The notes beneath the pieces were generated by a model that was not told the origin of the DNA, ran no database searches, and was given only the letters and a program-made list of their open reading frames with translations. Shown piece by piece: positions 23,758-33,236 of a stretch of DNA of 64,000 nt. How positions within the stretch are numbered: the stretch's first letter is position 1; each line of letters begins with the position of its first letter. The stretch spans positions 42,179 to 106,178 of the forward strand of contig CBFHNR010000008.1 in assembly GCA_965657215.1 (NCBI GenBank), written 5' to 3'. The stretch is from JAHEJA01 sp965657215 (GTDB taxonomy: Bacteria > Pseudomonadota > Alphaproteobacteria > Rhodobacterales > Rhodobacteraceae). A program made the position numbers and the translations under genes.

Positions 23758-25146
23758 ATGGCATCTTATGACGTGATCGTAATCGGCGGTGGCCCAGGTG
23801 GCTATGTTGCCGCAATTCGCTGTGCTCAGCTGGGCTTAAAAACAGCCTGTGTTGAAGGCCGCGAGACACTTGGCGGCACTTGCCTGAATGTCGGCTGCAT
23901 TCCTTCCAAAGCGCTACTGCACGCCTCTCATATGCTCCATGAGGCGGAACACAACTTCACCAAAATGGGGTTGATGGGAAAATCTCCCTCAGTGGACTGG
24001 AAACAGATGCAAGCCTACAAGGCGGAAACGATCGACGGGAACACCAAAGGTATTGAGTTCTTGTTCAAAAAGAACAAGATCGACTGGCTCAAGGGCTGGG
24101 GATCAATTCCCGCAGCTGGCCAAGTGAAAGTCGGTGACGACCTCCACACTGCAAAGAATATCATCATCGCCTCTGGCTCTGAGCCATCCTCGCTTCCCGG
24201 AATAGAGATCGACGAAGAAGTCGTTGTGACATCTACAGGCGCTCTTAGCCTTCCAAAAATCCCCAAGAAACTCGCCGTTATTGGTGCGGGCGTCATTGGG
24301 CTTGAACTCGGCTCGGTTTACGCGCGCCTTGGCTCAGAAGTGACGGTTATCGAATTCCTCGACAAGATCACCCCCAGTATGGATAGCGAAGTCCAAAAAA
24401 CCTTCCAACGCATTCTTGCGAAACAAGGCATGAATTTCGTCATGGGTGCCGCCGTGCAATCTGTTGACGCCAAAAAGACCAAAGCAAGCGTGAATTATAA
24501 ACTCCGCAAGGATGACTCAGATCACAAACTTGACGCGGATGTGGTGTTGGTTGCAACAGGCCGCAAGCCCTTTACCGATGGGCTTGGGCTAGAGGCGCTT
24601 GGGATAGAAATGACCCAACGCGGTCAGATCAAAACAGATGCGCATTGGCAGACTGCCGTTCCTGGCATTTACGCGATTGGTGACGCGATCGAAGGCCCAA
24701 TGTTGGCCCACAAAGCCGAAGATGAAGGCATGGCAGCGGCCGAAGTCATCGCTGGCAAACATGGACATGTGAACTATGATGTCATTCCAGGCGTTATCTA
24801 TACAAACCCTGAAGTCGGCAGCGTCGGCCTGACTGAGGATCAACTCAAGGAACAGGGTCGTGCCTATAAGGTCGGTAAATTCAACTTCATGGGCAATGGC
24901 CGCGCCAAAGCCAATTTTGCCGCAGACGGGTTTGTTAAAATTCTAGCGGATAAGACCACCGATCGCATTTTGGGTGCACACATTATCGGCCCAGCCGCTG
25001 GCGACCTGATCCACGAAATTTGTGTTGCAATGGAATTTGGAGCCTCAGCTCAGGATCTGGCCTTAACCTGCCATGCGCACCCGACCTATTCCGAAGCAGT
25101 CCGAGAAGCCGCACTCGCCTGCGGCGACGGCGCAATCCACGCATAA
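23758..25146 (+). CDS. lpd: Dihydrolipoyl dehydrogenase (E3)
   Basis: This flavoprotein reoxidises dihydrolipoyl groups of the 2-oxoglutarate complex, and possibly others, with NAD. The 462-residue protein has the FAD loop VIVIGGGPGGYVAAI at residues 6-20, the redox pair Cys42 and Cys47 in GGTCLNVGCIPSKAL, the NAD loop VIGAGVIGLELGSVYARLG, and the catalytic HAHPTYSEAVREAAL near residue 440. It closes the mdh-suc-lpd block and is followed by a strong bidirectional terminator. Confidence 0.97.
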   Translation: MASYDVIVIGGGPGGYVAAIRCAQLGLKTACVEGRETLGGTCLNVGCIPSKALLHASHMLHEAEHNFTKMGLMGKSPSVDWKQMQAYKAETIDGNTKGIEFLFKKNKIDWLKGWGSIPAAGQVKVGDDLHTAKNIIIASGSEPSSLPGIEIDEEVVVTSTGALSLPKIPKKLAVIGAGVIGLELGSVYARLGSEVTVIEFLDKITPSMDSEVQKTFQRILAKQGMNFVMGAAVQSVDAKKTKASVNYKLRKDDSDHKLDADVVLVATGRKPFTDGLGLEALGIEMTQRGQIKTDAHWQTAVPGIYAIGDAIEGPMLAHKAEDEGMAAAEVIAGKHGHVNYDVIPGVIYTNPEVGSVGLTEDQLKEQGRAYKVGKFNFMGNGRAKANFAADGFVKILADKTTDRILGAHIIGPAAGDLIHEICVAMEFGASAQDLALTCHAHPTYSEAVREAALACGDGAIHA

Positions 25147-25149
25147 CAC

Positions 25150-25177
25150 AAAAGGGCGCCCATCGAGGCGCCCTTTT
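25150..25177. terminator. Bidirectional terminator between lpd and the RTX gene
   Basis: AAAAGGGCGCC (25150-25160) pairs perfectly with GGCGCCCTTTT (25167-25177) around a 6-nt loop. Both strands end in T runs, so it can serve both convergent genes. Confidence 0.85.
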
Positions 25178-25198
25178 CAATTGCGTATAACTAATTCG

Positions 25199-25651
25199 TT
25201 AGAAAAGCATTTCTAACCCAAGCTCATCCTGCATTTCGTCTTCGAGCTCTTCATCTGACATTGGAATGAACAAATCGCTCATTGGATTGGCCTCTTCCAA
25301 TTCCTGAGCCGTTACACCGACGAAGGTAATTGAATCGCCAAATCCAAAATTTAGAACTGCATGTCCATCCTCATTATCAACAAGGCTTTGATCGTCAGCC
25401 AGCTGGCTAAATTCAACAACTGTTTCGTCTATATAAAGGGTCTCAGACGCCGCTTCAAAGTCGGTAATGGTTACATCAGACACCTTCTCTTCATTCATTC
25501 GCACAACGACAAAAGTGTCTACTCCCTCGCCACCTGTCATAGTGTGATCTGCACCTTTGGAAAGATCGCCGCCAAGGATATCATCCCCTGCTCCACCATC
25601 TAACGAAGATGTATGGCGGAGTGCGACGAGAGCATCATCCCCCTCTTCTCC
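25199..25651 (-). pseudogene. 3' remnant of the RTX gene, in frame after an amber codon
   Basis: The frame of the upstream RTX gene continues without a shift past the TAG at 25654-25652 for about 150 codons to 25199. It first completes the RTX nonapeptides (GEEGDDALVALRHTSSLDGG and GGAGDDILGG), then the closing half of the repeat module with NEDGHAVLNF. It ends in a very acidic tail and the hydrophobic residues LGLEMLF, as expected for an uncleaved C-terminal type I secretion signal. Without readthrough, the main product lacks this signal. No ribosome-binding site supports independent expression. Confidence 0.8.
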
Positions 25652-28471
25652 CTAGAGTTCATTAGACCCTCGCAGTGACCCAATATAGTCATTTCCTGCG
25701 CCACCATAGACTATGTCATTTCCACGATCTGTGATGACTTCATCATCACCAGCACCAGCCATGATCGTATCATCACCATCGGTAAGTATGTCACCTTCGT
25801 AATCGCTAAAGGTCTCATCGATTATGTCGATACCTGACGTTCCGTCTACAATTCCGACGGTACCAGGTTCTGGCAATTCAATACCTAAATCGCTGAGACC
25901 CACACCTTGTAACGTTACGGTGTCATCGTCATTAAAGCTAAGAACCGCATGGCCGTCCTCATTTTCAGACAGGCTCCATCCGCTCATGAGGTTATCGAAT
26001 TCTACAACGGTGTCGTCGATAACAAGTGTATCTTGTTCTGGATCGAAATCACTCACGACAACAGCTGATAATTTTTTATCAGAGGCGTCATCGAGGTACA
26101 GTCTATCATACCCCGTCCCCCCAGTCAGCGTATGATCCCCACCAGACCCGATATCGGCCAAGAGCATATCATCGCCATGCCCTCCATTTAGCAGAGAAGT
26201 ATGCTTACCTGAGCTTATCGTATCATCGCCGGTTTCCCCATACAGCTCATTTTGACCTTTCAAGCCGTCTATTTCGTCATGACCTGATCCGCCATAAATT
26301 GTATCAGCCCCTCTGTATCCATAAACCGTGTCTTGCCCGCTTCCTGCGTAAACTAGGTCATCTGTGTTACCGACCATTTCGCCTTCGCCATCGACAAAGT
26401 CAAAATTTATCACGTCTGCATAATCTGTTCCGTCCACCTGTTCGTTTGGTTCTACAATACCGAGTAGGTCATTGGTTGTGATATTTTCAAATTCAACTGT
26501 GTCGCCAGTTGCAAGGGTCAATACCGCGTTATCATCCTCATTGTTTGCCAATGTGGCACCCTCTGGTAAATTTGATAAATCAAGAAGCTCATCGCCCAAT
26601 TTTAGGGTATCTTGGTCTGGGTTGAAATCTTGGATCACAATATTGGATATTTTTGAGGCCTCATGGTAGCGCAATTCAACAGTATCAAACCCCTCGCCCC
26701 CGCTCAGAACGTGATCACCACCTTTATGCATTGAGGCAATGAGATAGTCATTACCATCGCCGCCCTCTAGGATGGAACTATGCCGTCCAGAGTCAAGCGT
26801 ATCGTCGCCGTCTTCTCCGAATAATGCATTATTCCCACGATCCCCATAAACAGCATCATCCCCAGAACCACCATAAAGTGTGTCAGCGCCATTGTATCCT
26901 TTGACAATGTCATTGCCATCACCAGCGTTCACCAAATCGTCGCCATCGCCAACGGATTCCCCATCGCGATCCGAATAGTCCGAGGTGATTAAATCATCCC
27001 CATTGGTTCCATTCACGCCTTCTTGGTATTCATGTAGAAAATTGAAATCTGAACCATAGAGTACGATACAGACAGGATTGTCACTATCGTAATTTTCGAG
27101 GTAAACGCTATCGTAATAATAATCTTCACTGACGTTAATATCTAGGTCTGCTAGCAGATCTAGGGTCACATCTTGACCATTCAGCTGCAAAGTATCGTCA
27201 TCAGAAAAACTATAAATTTGGATATATCCGATGTAGCTATTATCGAGAGTGACATTAATCGTATCTGAGCCATCTTCTAAATTGATGGCTAAATAGTCTT
27301 CAGCGGACACTTCAACATAGTCATTCCCTGCACCAGGGTTGATTTCGTTAACAGTTTGTAGAGTGTCATAATCCGCATCCACATACGCGGCGTCCATCCA
27401 ATCATCGCCATCTGTCCCTGACAAAACATAATCGGAATACGTTCCAATCAAATCACGAAGTGACACATTTTCAAAAGTTAGCGTATCATCATCGCCAAAC
27501 GACAAAACAGCATCTGAATCTTCGTTCTGCGAGAGTGTCATCCCATCTGATAAATCTTCAAAAGCGACACTGCTCTCGCCTATGTAAAGTTGATCATCGT
27601 AGGTATTCCACCCCTTAACGGTCACATGACTTGCGCGGTCGAGCGATACATTTTCTAGATGCAGCTCGTCCTGATCCCAATCGTATTCTCCTAAATCAAC
27701 GACGTGATCGGCACCCTTTGATAAATCTGTATAAATTATATCGCTGCCATAGCCAGCATCGATTTCCGAGGTATGGCGGCCCGTATGAATTTCATCATCC
27801 CCTTCGCCACCATCGATCACATTATTGCCGCTAATTCCGTAGATCGTGTCATCACCAGACCCAGCAATGACAGTGTCATTACCTTGCCCTGCGATAACCT
27901 CATTTCCACCATCAAACAGAACGTCTCCGTCCACGTCAACGAATGCGCTGTCGATGAGGTCCGCCTCTGACGTGCCGTCTACAGCTCCCCGCTCGCCGAG
28001 GACCGCATCAAGAGTGGTGTCGTGAAAAAATATGTCGACTTGACCATTCCATAAAGCAAATTCGCTGCCGAACTCATCATATGTAAAGTCCAATTCATTA
28101 AACGTGCTCCAATTCAGAGTGACCCCGTTAAGCTGGATTGTATCCTCGGCTTTGAAATCAAAAATATCAATATTTTCATGATCTTGTTCCGGTACGAAGT
28201 TGAGGGTATCCGCGCCCTCTCCAAGCCATATATTTCGGCCATAATAGCCGCCCTGTAGGATACCATCCACTTCGATGTAATCATCACCTGCACCTGCGTA
28301 GATATCATAACTTTGTGACATCGTGTCGCCGTCACTATCGACGAAATTGCTATCAATGGTGTCGTCACCATCCGTGCCATTCAATACGGTATAGTTTGAT
28401 TGTTCCAATTCAGTGTTAGCTGGCAATGCAACTTGGTCTTCTAATTCATTTAATTCAAATAAACTGGTCAT
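25652..28471 (-). CDS. RTX (hemolysin-type calcium-binding) repeat protein, truncated by TAG
   Basis: The 939 residues to the amber codon form a long, acidic, cysteine-poor repeat protein. It has RTX nonapeptides of the GGxGxDxUx type (GGSGDDAVYGDRGNN, GGSGHDEIDG) arranged in six large modules. Each module opens with a GTDGDDxID-like box, and the four long ones end with an NED-x2-AVL segment. There is no Sec signal peptide, as expected for type I secretion; the secretion signal lies beyond the stop. No HlyB/HlyD-type exporter is in the window. The start at 28471 follows AAGGA; a frame to 28489 is less likely. Function could be surface layer, adhesion or calcium binding; no enzymatic domain is visible. 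Confidence 0.82.
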   Translation of the reverse strand: MTSLFELNELEDQVALPANTELEQSNYTVLNGTDGDDTIDSNFVDSDGDTMSQSYDIYAGAGDDYIEVDGILQGGYYGRNIWLGEGADTLNFVPEQDHENIDIFDFKAEDTIQLNGVTLNWSTFNELDFTYDEFGSEFALWNGQVDIFFHDTTLDAVLGERGAVDGTSEADLIDSAFVDVDGDVLFDGGNEVIAGQGNDTVIAGSGDDTIYGISGNNVIDGGEGDDEIHTGRHTSEIDAGYGSDIIYTDLSKGADHVVDLGEYDWDQDELHLENVSLDRASHVTVKGWNTYDDQLYIGESSVAFEDLSDGMTLSQNEDSDAVLSFGDDDTLTFENVSLRDLIGTYSDYVLSGTDGDDWMDAAYVDADYDTLQTVNEINPGAGNDYVEVSAEDYLAINLEDGSDTINVTLDNSYIGYIQIYSFSDDDTLQLNGQDVTLDLLADLDINVSEDYYYDSVYLENYDSDNPVCIVLYGSDFNFLHEYQEGVNGTNGDDLITSDYSDRDGESVGDGDDLVNAGDGNDIVKGYNGADTLYGGSGDDAVYGDRGNNALFGEDGDDTLDSGRHSSILEGGDGNDYLIASMHKGGDHVLSGGEGFDTVELRYHEASKISNIVIQDFNPDQDTLKLGDELLDLSNLPEGATLANNEDDNAVLTLATGDTVEFENITTNDLLGIVEPNEQVDGTDYADVINFDFVDGEGEMVGNTDDLVYAGSGQDTVYGYRGADTIYGGSGHDEIDGLKGQNELYGETGDDTISSGKHTSLLNGGHGDDMLLADIGSGGDHTLTGGTGYDRLYLDDASDKKLSAVVVSDFDPEQDTLVIDDTVVEFDNLMSGWSLSENEDGHAVLSFNDDDTVTLQGVGLSDLGIELPEPGTVGIVDGTSGIDIIDETFSDYEGDILTDGDDTIMAGAGDDEVITDRGNDIVYGGAGNDYIGSLRGSNEL

Positions 28472-28495
28472 AACAACTATCCTTGGCACTCATGT

Positions 28496-28505
28496 CCCTT
28501 AAGGG
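28496..28505. promoter_or_regulatory. Palindrome in the RTX gene leader
   Basis: CCCTTAAGGG is a perfect 10-bp palindrome, 24 bp upstream of the RTX start. Just beyond it is the AT-rich stretch with TATACT and TATAG elements that probably holds the promoter. Confidence 0.3.
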
Positions 28506-28565
28506 TATCAGATTCTACCTATAGTATATACGATATAACCAAAGACAGTTTTTTCCAGATTGGAA

Positions 28566-28594
28566 ACAAAAAACCCCGCACGAGGCGGGGTCTT
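28566..28594 (-). terminator. Rho-independent terminator after ftsH
   Basis: Read on the minus strand, CCCCGC (28590-28585) pairs with GCGGGG (28579-28574) around a 5-nt loop and is followed by TTTTTTG. Confidence 0.8.
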
Positions 28595-28617
28595 TGTTGT
28601 AAGCTTTAAAAGTTTGT

Positions 28618-30561
28618 TTAGGTCGTTTCCGGAGCCAGACCTGGATCGCCGGACGGCTTGGCCTTGGGTTTCGCCTTTGGGACGGCTGTTAACGATGGGC
28701 TGCTGCCTTCGTCGTCGTCTTTTTCCTCTTTGGGCGGTTGGCCGTTCATGACGCGTTTGATTTCTTCGCCTGTCAGAGTTTCATACTCCAACAAGCCTTG
28801 CGCTAACCGTTCCCATTCCTCTTGCTTTTCGGTCAAGATTTCATAGGCGCGATCATATCCGCGCTGAACAAAACCTTTCACTTCATCCTCGATAAGCTCT
28901 TTCGTGCTTGCGGACACAGACAACCCTGCTGTGTTGCCAGAATAGCCTTCATGCGCTTCGGAATAGTCGATGTTGCCGACCTTGTCAGACATACCCCAAC
29001 GGAGCACCATAGCGCGTGCAAGACCAGACGCCTGTTGAATATCACCCGCAGGACCGTTCGAAACGTTCTCTTCGCCATATTTGATGATTTCAGCGGCCTT
29101 GCCCGCCATAGTCATCGCAAGCTTTTCTTCGCACTCAGATTTATGCCAATTCAGGCGATCAATTTCCGGCAAAGACACAACCATGCCCAATGCACCACCG
29201 CGTGGAATGATCGTCGCTTTGTAAACAGGATCGCATTGCGGCAAGGTTAGGCCGACGACTGCATGTCCTGCTTCGTGGTAGGCGGTCTTTTCTTTTTGAT
29301 CGTCGGTCAACACCATTGAGCGGCGTTCTGCGCCCATCATGACTTTGTCTTTGGCATTTTCGAAATCGGTCATCATGACAACAGAGCGGCCCACACGCGC
29401 GGCCATTAGTGCCGCTTCGTTCACGAGGTTCGCAAGATCCGCACCTGAAAAGCCAGGTGTTCCGCGAGCGATGAGGCGTAGATCTACATCAGGGCCCAGC
29501 GGTGTTTTGCGCGCATGCACGTTCAGGATTTTCTCACGACCTTTGATGTCTGGGTTCGGCACTGTGACCTGACGGTCAAAACGACCCGGACGTAACAAAG
29601 CGGGATCCAAAACATCACGACGGTTTGTCGCCGCCAAGATGATCACACCTTCGTTTGCTTCAAAGCCGTCCATTTCAACCAAAAGCTGGTTCAAGGTCTG
29701 TTCACGCTCATCGTTTCCACCGCCGTATCCGGCACCACGGTTGCGGCCAACCGCATCGATTTCGTCGATAAACACAATACAAGGCGCGTTCTTTTTGGCT
29801 TGTTCAAACATGTCGCGTACACGAGAGGCACCAACGCCGACGAACATTTCCACAAAGTCAGATCCAGAAATCGTAAAGAAAGGCACGCCTGCTTCGCCTG
29901 CAATCGCACGCGCAAGCAATGTTTTACCTGTACCGGGAGGGCCCACCAAAAGCGCCCCTTTGGGGATTTGACCACCGAGACGGCTGAATTTCTGGGGATG
30001 ACGCAAGAATTCAACGATCTCTTCTAGCTCTTCTTTGGCTTCGTCGATACCTGCAACATCGTCAAAGGTGACGCGTCCTTGTTTTTCAGTCAACAGCTTG
30101 GCGCGACTTTTGCCAAAGCCCATAGCCCCGCCTTTGCCGCCACCTTGCATTCGGTTCATAAAGAAAATCCAAACACCGATGAGCAAAATGAACGGGAAGA
30201 GGGTCATCAAGAATGACTGCAATCCTGATTGCTGTTGCTTTTCGGCTTTGACCGCAACGCCGTTGGCCAACAAGAGCTGTGTCACGTCAGCATCGAGAGG
30301 ACGCACAGTAACATATTGTTTGCCGTCGGAATGAACGAACGTGACATTCTCGCCGTCGATCGTCGCTGAGGACACATCTCCATTTGTCACAAAGGCGACG
30401 AAGTCCGAATAGCTTGTACTACGACTTTGAACCGTGGTGGCGCCTGTGCTGAACAAATTGAACAGTACAACGACCAAAAGGAACAAGACGACCCAAAAGG
30501 CGATATTACGATTGTTGCCCAAGGAAACTCTCCTGAAATAAGATTTCACTGCGTGTAACAC
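28618..30561 (-). CDS. ftsH: ATP-dependent zinc metalloprotease FtsH
   Basis: This membrane-anchored AAA+ protease degrades misfolded membrane proteins and regulatory substrates. The 647-residue protein has an N-terminal membrane helix, a periplasmic domain and a second helix near residue 110. These are followed by Walker A GPPGTGKTLLARAIAG, Walker B IVFIDEIDAVGRNRG, the second region of homology (ATNRRDVLDPALLRPGRFDR) and the zinc site HEAGH at residues 429-433. The tail is charged and Pro/Lys rich. It lies 39 bp after tilS at the end of the tol-pal-tilS block. Confidence 0.98.
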   Translation of the reverse strand: MLHAVKSYFRRVSLGNNRNIAFWVVLFLLVVVLFNLFSTGATTVQSRSTSYSDFVAFVTNGDVSSATIDGENVTFVHSDGKQYVTVRPLDADVTQLLLANGVAVKAEKQQQSGLQSFLMTLFPFILLIGVWIFFMNRMQGGGKGGAMGFGKSRAKLLTEKQGRVTFDDVAGIDEAKEELEEIVEFLRHPQKFSRLGGQIPKGALLVGPPGTGKTLLARAIAGEAGVPFFTISGSDFVEMFVGVGASRVRDMFEQAKKNAPCIVFIDEIDAVGRNRGAGYGGGNDEREQTLNQLLVEMDGFEANEGVIILAATNRRDVLDPALLRPGRFDRQVTVPNPDIKGREKILNVHARKTPLGPDVDLRLIARGTPGFSGADLANLVNEAALMAARVGRSVVMMTDFENAKDKVMMGAERRSMVLTDDQKEKTAYHEAGHAVVGLTLPQCDPVYKATIIPRGGALGMVVSLPEIDRLNWHKSECEEKLAMTMAGKAAEIIKYGEENVSNGPAGDIQQASGLARAMVLRWGMSDKVGNIDYSEAHEGYSGNTAGLSVSASTKELIEDEVKGFVQRGYDRAYEILTEKQEEWERLAQGLLEYETLTGEEIKRVMNGQPPKEEKDDDEGSSPSLTAVPKAKPKAKPSGDPGLAPETT

Positions 30562-30600
30562 ACAGTCATTTTAAGTTAAATAGACATCCCGTCCCAAGGT

Positions 30601-31854
30601 TCAATGCCTGAGGTGCGAAACAAAGATATCTTGGCCACAAATTGTCGCGCCTTTTTGTGAAGTTGGCTCCAAACTGGGGACAGATTTCAATTCATTGCCC
30701 TCAAAGATAGCAGGTTGCACGATCAGAGTCCTATGCGGAATCAGTTTTCGGGTGGTTTTATCCAACGTCACGGCCATTTCAGGCCCCAAAGCACGGATGA
30801 CTTCGGTCGGGCCACAGGCAATTGACCATCTTTGATCGAAATGACTGTGCGCTTGGAGCAATTTAATCGCCTCATATTCCCGCGTGATCCTCAAATTGCC
30901 TTTGTGTTGAAAGACGACTGTTCCCGCGACATTCACCGCTTTGCCGTGCTCGACAACCTGACGCGCGGTTTCTAGCGCTGAAAACCGTGGTTTGTATGTG
31001 TTTGAGCCAACCCAAGAAATTGCCTGTGCCAAGAGGCGAAATTGAATGTCTTCGGGGGCCGTTTGAAAAATGTGAGGGTCAACAATCACATCCCCATATT
31101 CAATGCTGACGGATGTCTTGGCCAACTCGCGGGTATAATGATCTAATGCCTGCTGAGCGCGCCGCATCCGATCAGCCGTTTTAACGATTGTCTGAGACGT
31201 AATGCCGTAGTCATGCAGCTGCGGAATGAGACGTCGCATTTGAACACGGTCAAAGATGTCGTTATCGTTTGAGGGATCGTCAATCCATGACTGACCCTGC
31301 TGACTAAGGAAGTCCCGCAAAACCGAGCGTTCGACTGTTAGGTTCGGTCGTAACAGGCTCCAATCCCCGTTTTCACCTTGCATGACTCGGTGATTGCTCA
31401 TGCCTGACAAGCCATCAACACCAGAGCCTCGTTTGAGCCTGAGAAGAACTGTTTCAACTTGATCGTCATATGTATGTCCTGTGACCACATATTTGATCTT
31501 GCCACGCCAGTTATCAATCAGCTGATACCGCGCTGTGCGAGCTTGGGCTTGGATATTGGATGAAACACCATCATGAGACCAAACCATGACGGAACACGGC
31601 ACGCCCAAGTCTTTGGCGGTTTGAACAACCCACTTGGCTTCTGCACTGCTTTGATCGCGCAGAGCATGGTCAATTACCACTGCTCGACAATCGATCCTAA
31701 GGTCACGACACCACTGGGCTGTTAGGAATAACGTGGCAAGGCTATCGCTTCCCCCTGAGACAGCGACGCCAATGCAATCCGGGAAATCTTGTGCAAAATA
31801 GGCGCGCATAGATTGGTCAAAATGCGATGCCAATTGATCGAGTGTTACAGACAC
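30601..31854 (-). CDS. tilS: tRNA(Ile)-lysidine synthetase
   Basis: The enzyme attaches lysine to C34 of the tRNA-Ile CAU anticodon so that it reads AUA. The PP-loop AVSGGSDSLATLFL holds SGGSDS at residues 33-38, followed by VIDHALRDQSSAEAKWV and VTGHTYDDQVETVLLRL. The protein is 417 residues with a diverged C-terminal domain, normal for alphaproteobacteria. Its start overlaps the end of cpoB by 10 bp. Confidence 0.93.
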   Translation of the reverse strand: MSVTLDQLASHFDQSMRAYFAQDFPDCIGVAVSGGSDSLATLFLTAQWCRDLRIDCRAVVIDHALRDQSSAEAKWVVQTAKDLGVPCSVMVWSHDGVSSNIQAQARTARYQLIDNWRGKIKYVVTGHTYDDQVETVLLRLKRGSGVDGLSGMSNHRVMQGENGDWSLLRPNLTVERSVLRDFLSQQGQSWIDDPSNDNDIFDRVQMRRLIPQLHDYGITSQTIVKTADRMRRAQQALDHYTRELAKTSVSIEYGDVIVDPHIFQTAPEDIQFRLLAQAISWVGSNTYKPRFSALETARQVVEHGKAVNVAGTVVFQHKGNLRITREYEAIKLLQAHSHFDQRWSIACGPTEVIRALGPEMAVTLDKTTRKLIPHRTLIVQPAIFEGNELKSVPSLEPTSQKGATICGQDIFVSHLRH

Positions 31855-32657
31855 GACAGAGTGCTGAGCTCTTGTTTTGCAGATTGGACAAATTCCGAGC
31901 TTGGGAATCTGATTTCAACTTGAGACAGGATTTGGCATCCCTCATCTGATTTCCCCAATTGCCCCAAAGTTTTCCCCAATTGGAACAAGGCTTCAGGAGC
32001 AACGTTTGATGTTGGATAATTGCTAAAGCTATCCAAAAATGACGTCGCGGCTTGGCGCAAGTCCGCCGCCAATACCAAGGCTTTACCACGCTCTAGATGC
32101 GCGGACGCACTTAGGGGGCTGCTTGGGTAATTTTGGTTAAAGCGTGCAAATAACTCAGCTGCCTGCTGATAATTGCCATCTGTAACGGAGGCCATGGCAA
32201 AATCAAAATCTGCGCGCTCACCAACGGCAAGTTCAGCTTCTTGTGCTGAGGAGCTTTCCTCCATAGGCGGTGACATAACACCACCAAGCGTCGAAGTTTG
32301 CCCAAGGGATGACACATCCCCACCTTCAAGCTCGACCAACCTAAATTCGAGATCGCCGATACGATTTGTGCCGTCTTTAACAATTTGGTTTATTTTGAAA
32401 TCCAACTGTTCAATCAACCCTGTCAGGCGTTGCAATTCGCTTTCAATTGAATTGATCCGATCCAATGCAGACCCACCAGAGACCGTCGCAGAGGGTGCCG
32501 ACGTCGTGGATAATTCCCGTTTAAGCCGCTGAACATCCACAAACAAAAGGGATAAGTCCTGTCGCACATCCGCAAGGGTTTTGTCCCTGTCTTGTGCATG
32601 CACAACAGGAGCCATGACAAGGACGGCACAAAAGAATGCTGCGACAGTCTTTATCAT
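31845..32657 (-). CDS. cpoB: Tol-Pal system periplasmic protein CpoB (YbgF)
   Basis: The protein coordinates peptidoglycan synthesis with outer-membrane constriction, working with Tol-Pal. The 270 residues comprise a Sec signal peptide (cleavage after VVHA, about residue 21), an N-terminal coiled coil (DVQRLKRELS to LDRINSIESELQRLTGLIEQ) and a C-terminal TPR region. The TPR repeats are DFAMASVTDGNYQQAAELFA, LERGKALVLAADLRQAATSF and ALFQLGKTLGQLGKSDEGCQ. It sits 1 bp after pal, the usual place. Confidence 0.92.
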   Translation of the reverse strand: MIKTVAAFFCAVLVMAPVVHAQDRDKTLADVRQDLSLLFVDVQRLKRELSTTSAPSATVSGGSALDRINSIESELQRLTGLIEQLDFKINQIVKDGTNRIGDLEFRLVELEGGDVSSLGQTSTLGGVMSPPMEESSSAQEAELAVGERADFDFAMASVTDGNYQQAAELFARFNQNYPSSPLSASAHLERGKALVLAADLRQAATSFLDSFSNYPTSNVAPEALFQLGKTLGQLGKSDEGCQILSQVEIRFPSSEFVQSAKQELSTLSCL

Positions 32658-32658
32658 C

Positions 32659-33171
32659 TTAGAACCCTAGGTTTTTCAACACGGTTACCGCGCGACGATT
32701 TTGCGCGTAGCAGGATTCTTGGGAACAGATTTCGATAGGACGCTCTTTCCCAAAGCTTACAGTTTGAATGCGGCCTGCATCGATCCCGATAGCTGTTAAG
32801 TATTCTTTGACAGAATTTGCCCGACGCGCACCCAAAGCAAGGTTGTATTCCCGCGTGCCTTGCTCATCCGCATGGCCTTCGATGACAACTTGATAGTCTG
32901 GATTTGAAGCAAGCCATTCTGCTTGGCTGTCCAAAACCATTTGACCTTGCTGATTTACAGATGACTGATCAACTGTGAACAACACCCGATCCCCAATAGT
33001 TTGCTGGAAATATGCGGGGGACTTAGGATCTTGTGCACCCATAGCATCAGAGGGCTGAAGAGTGACACTCTCACCGCCGCCCGCGCCCAAATTATTGTCC
33101 GGTTTGAAATTGCTACAGGCGGCCAAAGCAACCAGCGACGCAATCATGCATGCTTTTTGAATTTGTTTCAT
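32659..33171 (-). CDS. pal: Peptidoglycan-associated lipoprotein Pal
   Basis: This is an outer-membrane lipoprotein that binds peptidoglycan and TolB. From the chosen ATG (170 residues, GAGG upstream) the signal peptide ends in the lipobox LAAC with Cys19. The OmpA-like domain carries VVIEGHADEQGTREYNLALG and ARRANSVKEYL, with the conserved Asp and Arg that contact diaminopimelate. Two late cysteines (ICSQESC) could form a disulfide. Upstream in-frame starts to 33258 overlap tolB and are unlikely. Confidence 0.95.
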   Translation of the reverse strand: MKQIQKACMIASLVALAACSNFKPDNNLGAGGGESVTLQPSDAMGAQDPKSPAYFQQTIGDRVLFTVDQSSVNQQGQMVLDSQAEWLASNPDYQVVIEGHADEQGTREYNLALGARRANSVKEYLTAIGIDAGRIQTVSFGKERPIEICSQESCYAQNRRAVTVLKNLGF

Positions 33172-33236
33172 TTTCTGCCTCATTTTGTTTTTTGTTAACA
33201 CTATCACATTTTTAACCAACTGGGAATGCACTGTCA

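Noticed and set aside
25199..25540. An independent 113-residue gene
   Set aside because: It is in the same frame as the RTX gene and completes its last module; it has no start signal of its own.
10998..28489. Genome-wide recoding of TAG as a sense codon
   Set aside because: Two genes carry in-frame TAG, but several intact genes in the window (ecm, the first GNAT gene and pcs, for example) end with TAG at the normal family length. Ordinary nonsense alleles or sequence errors are simpler.
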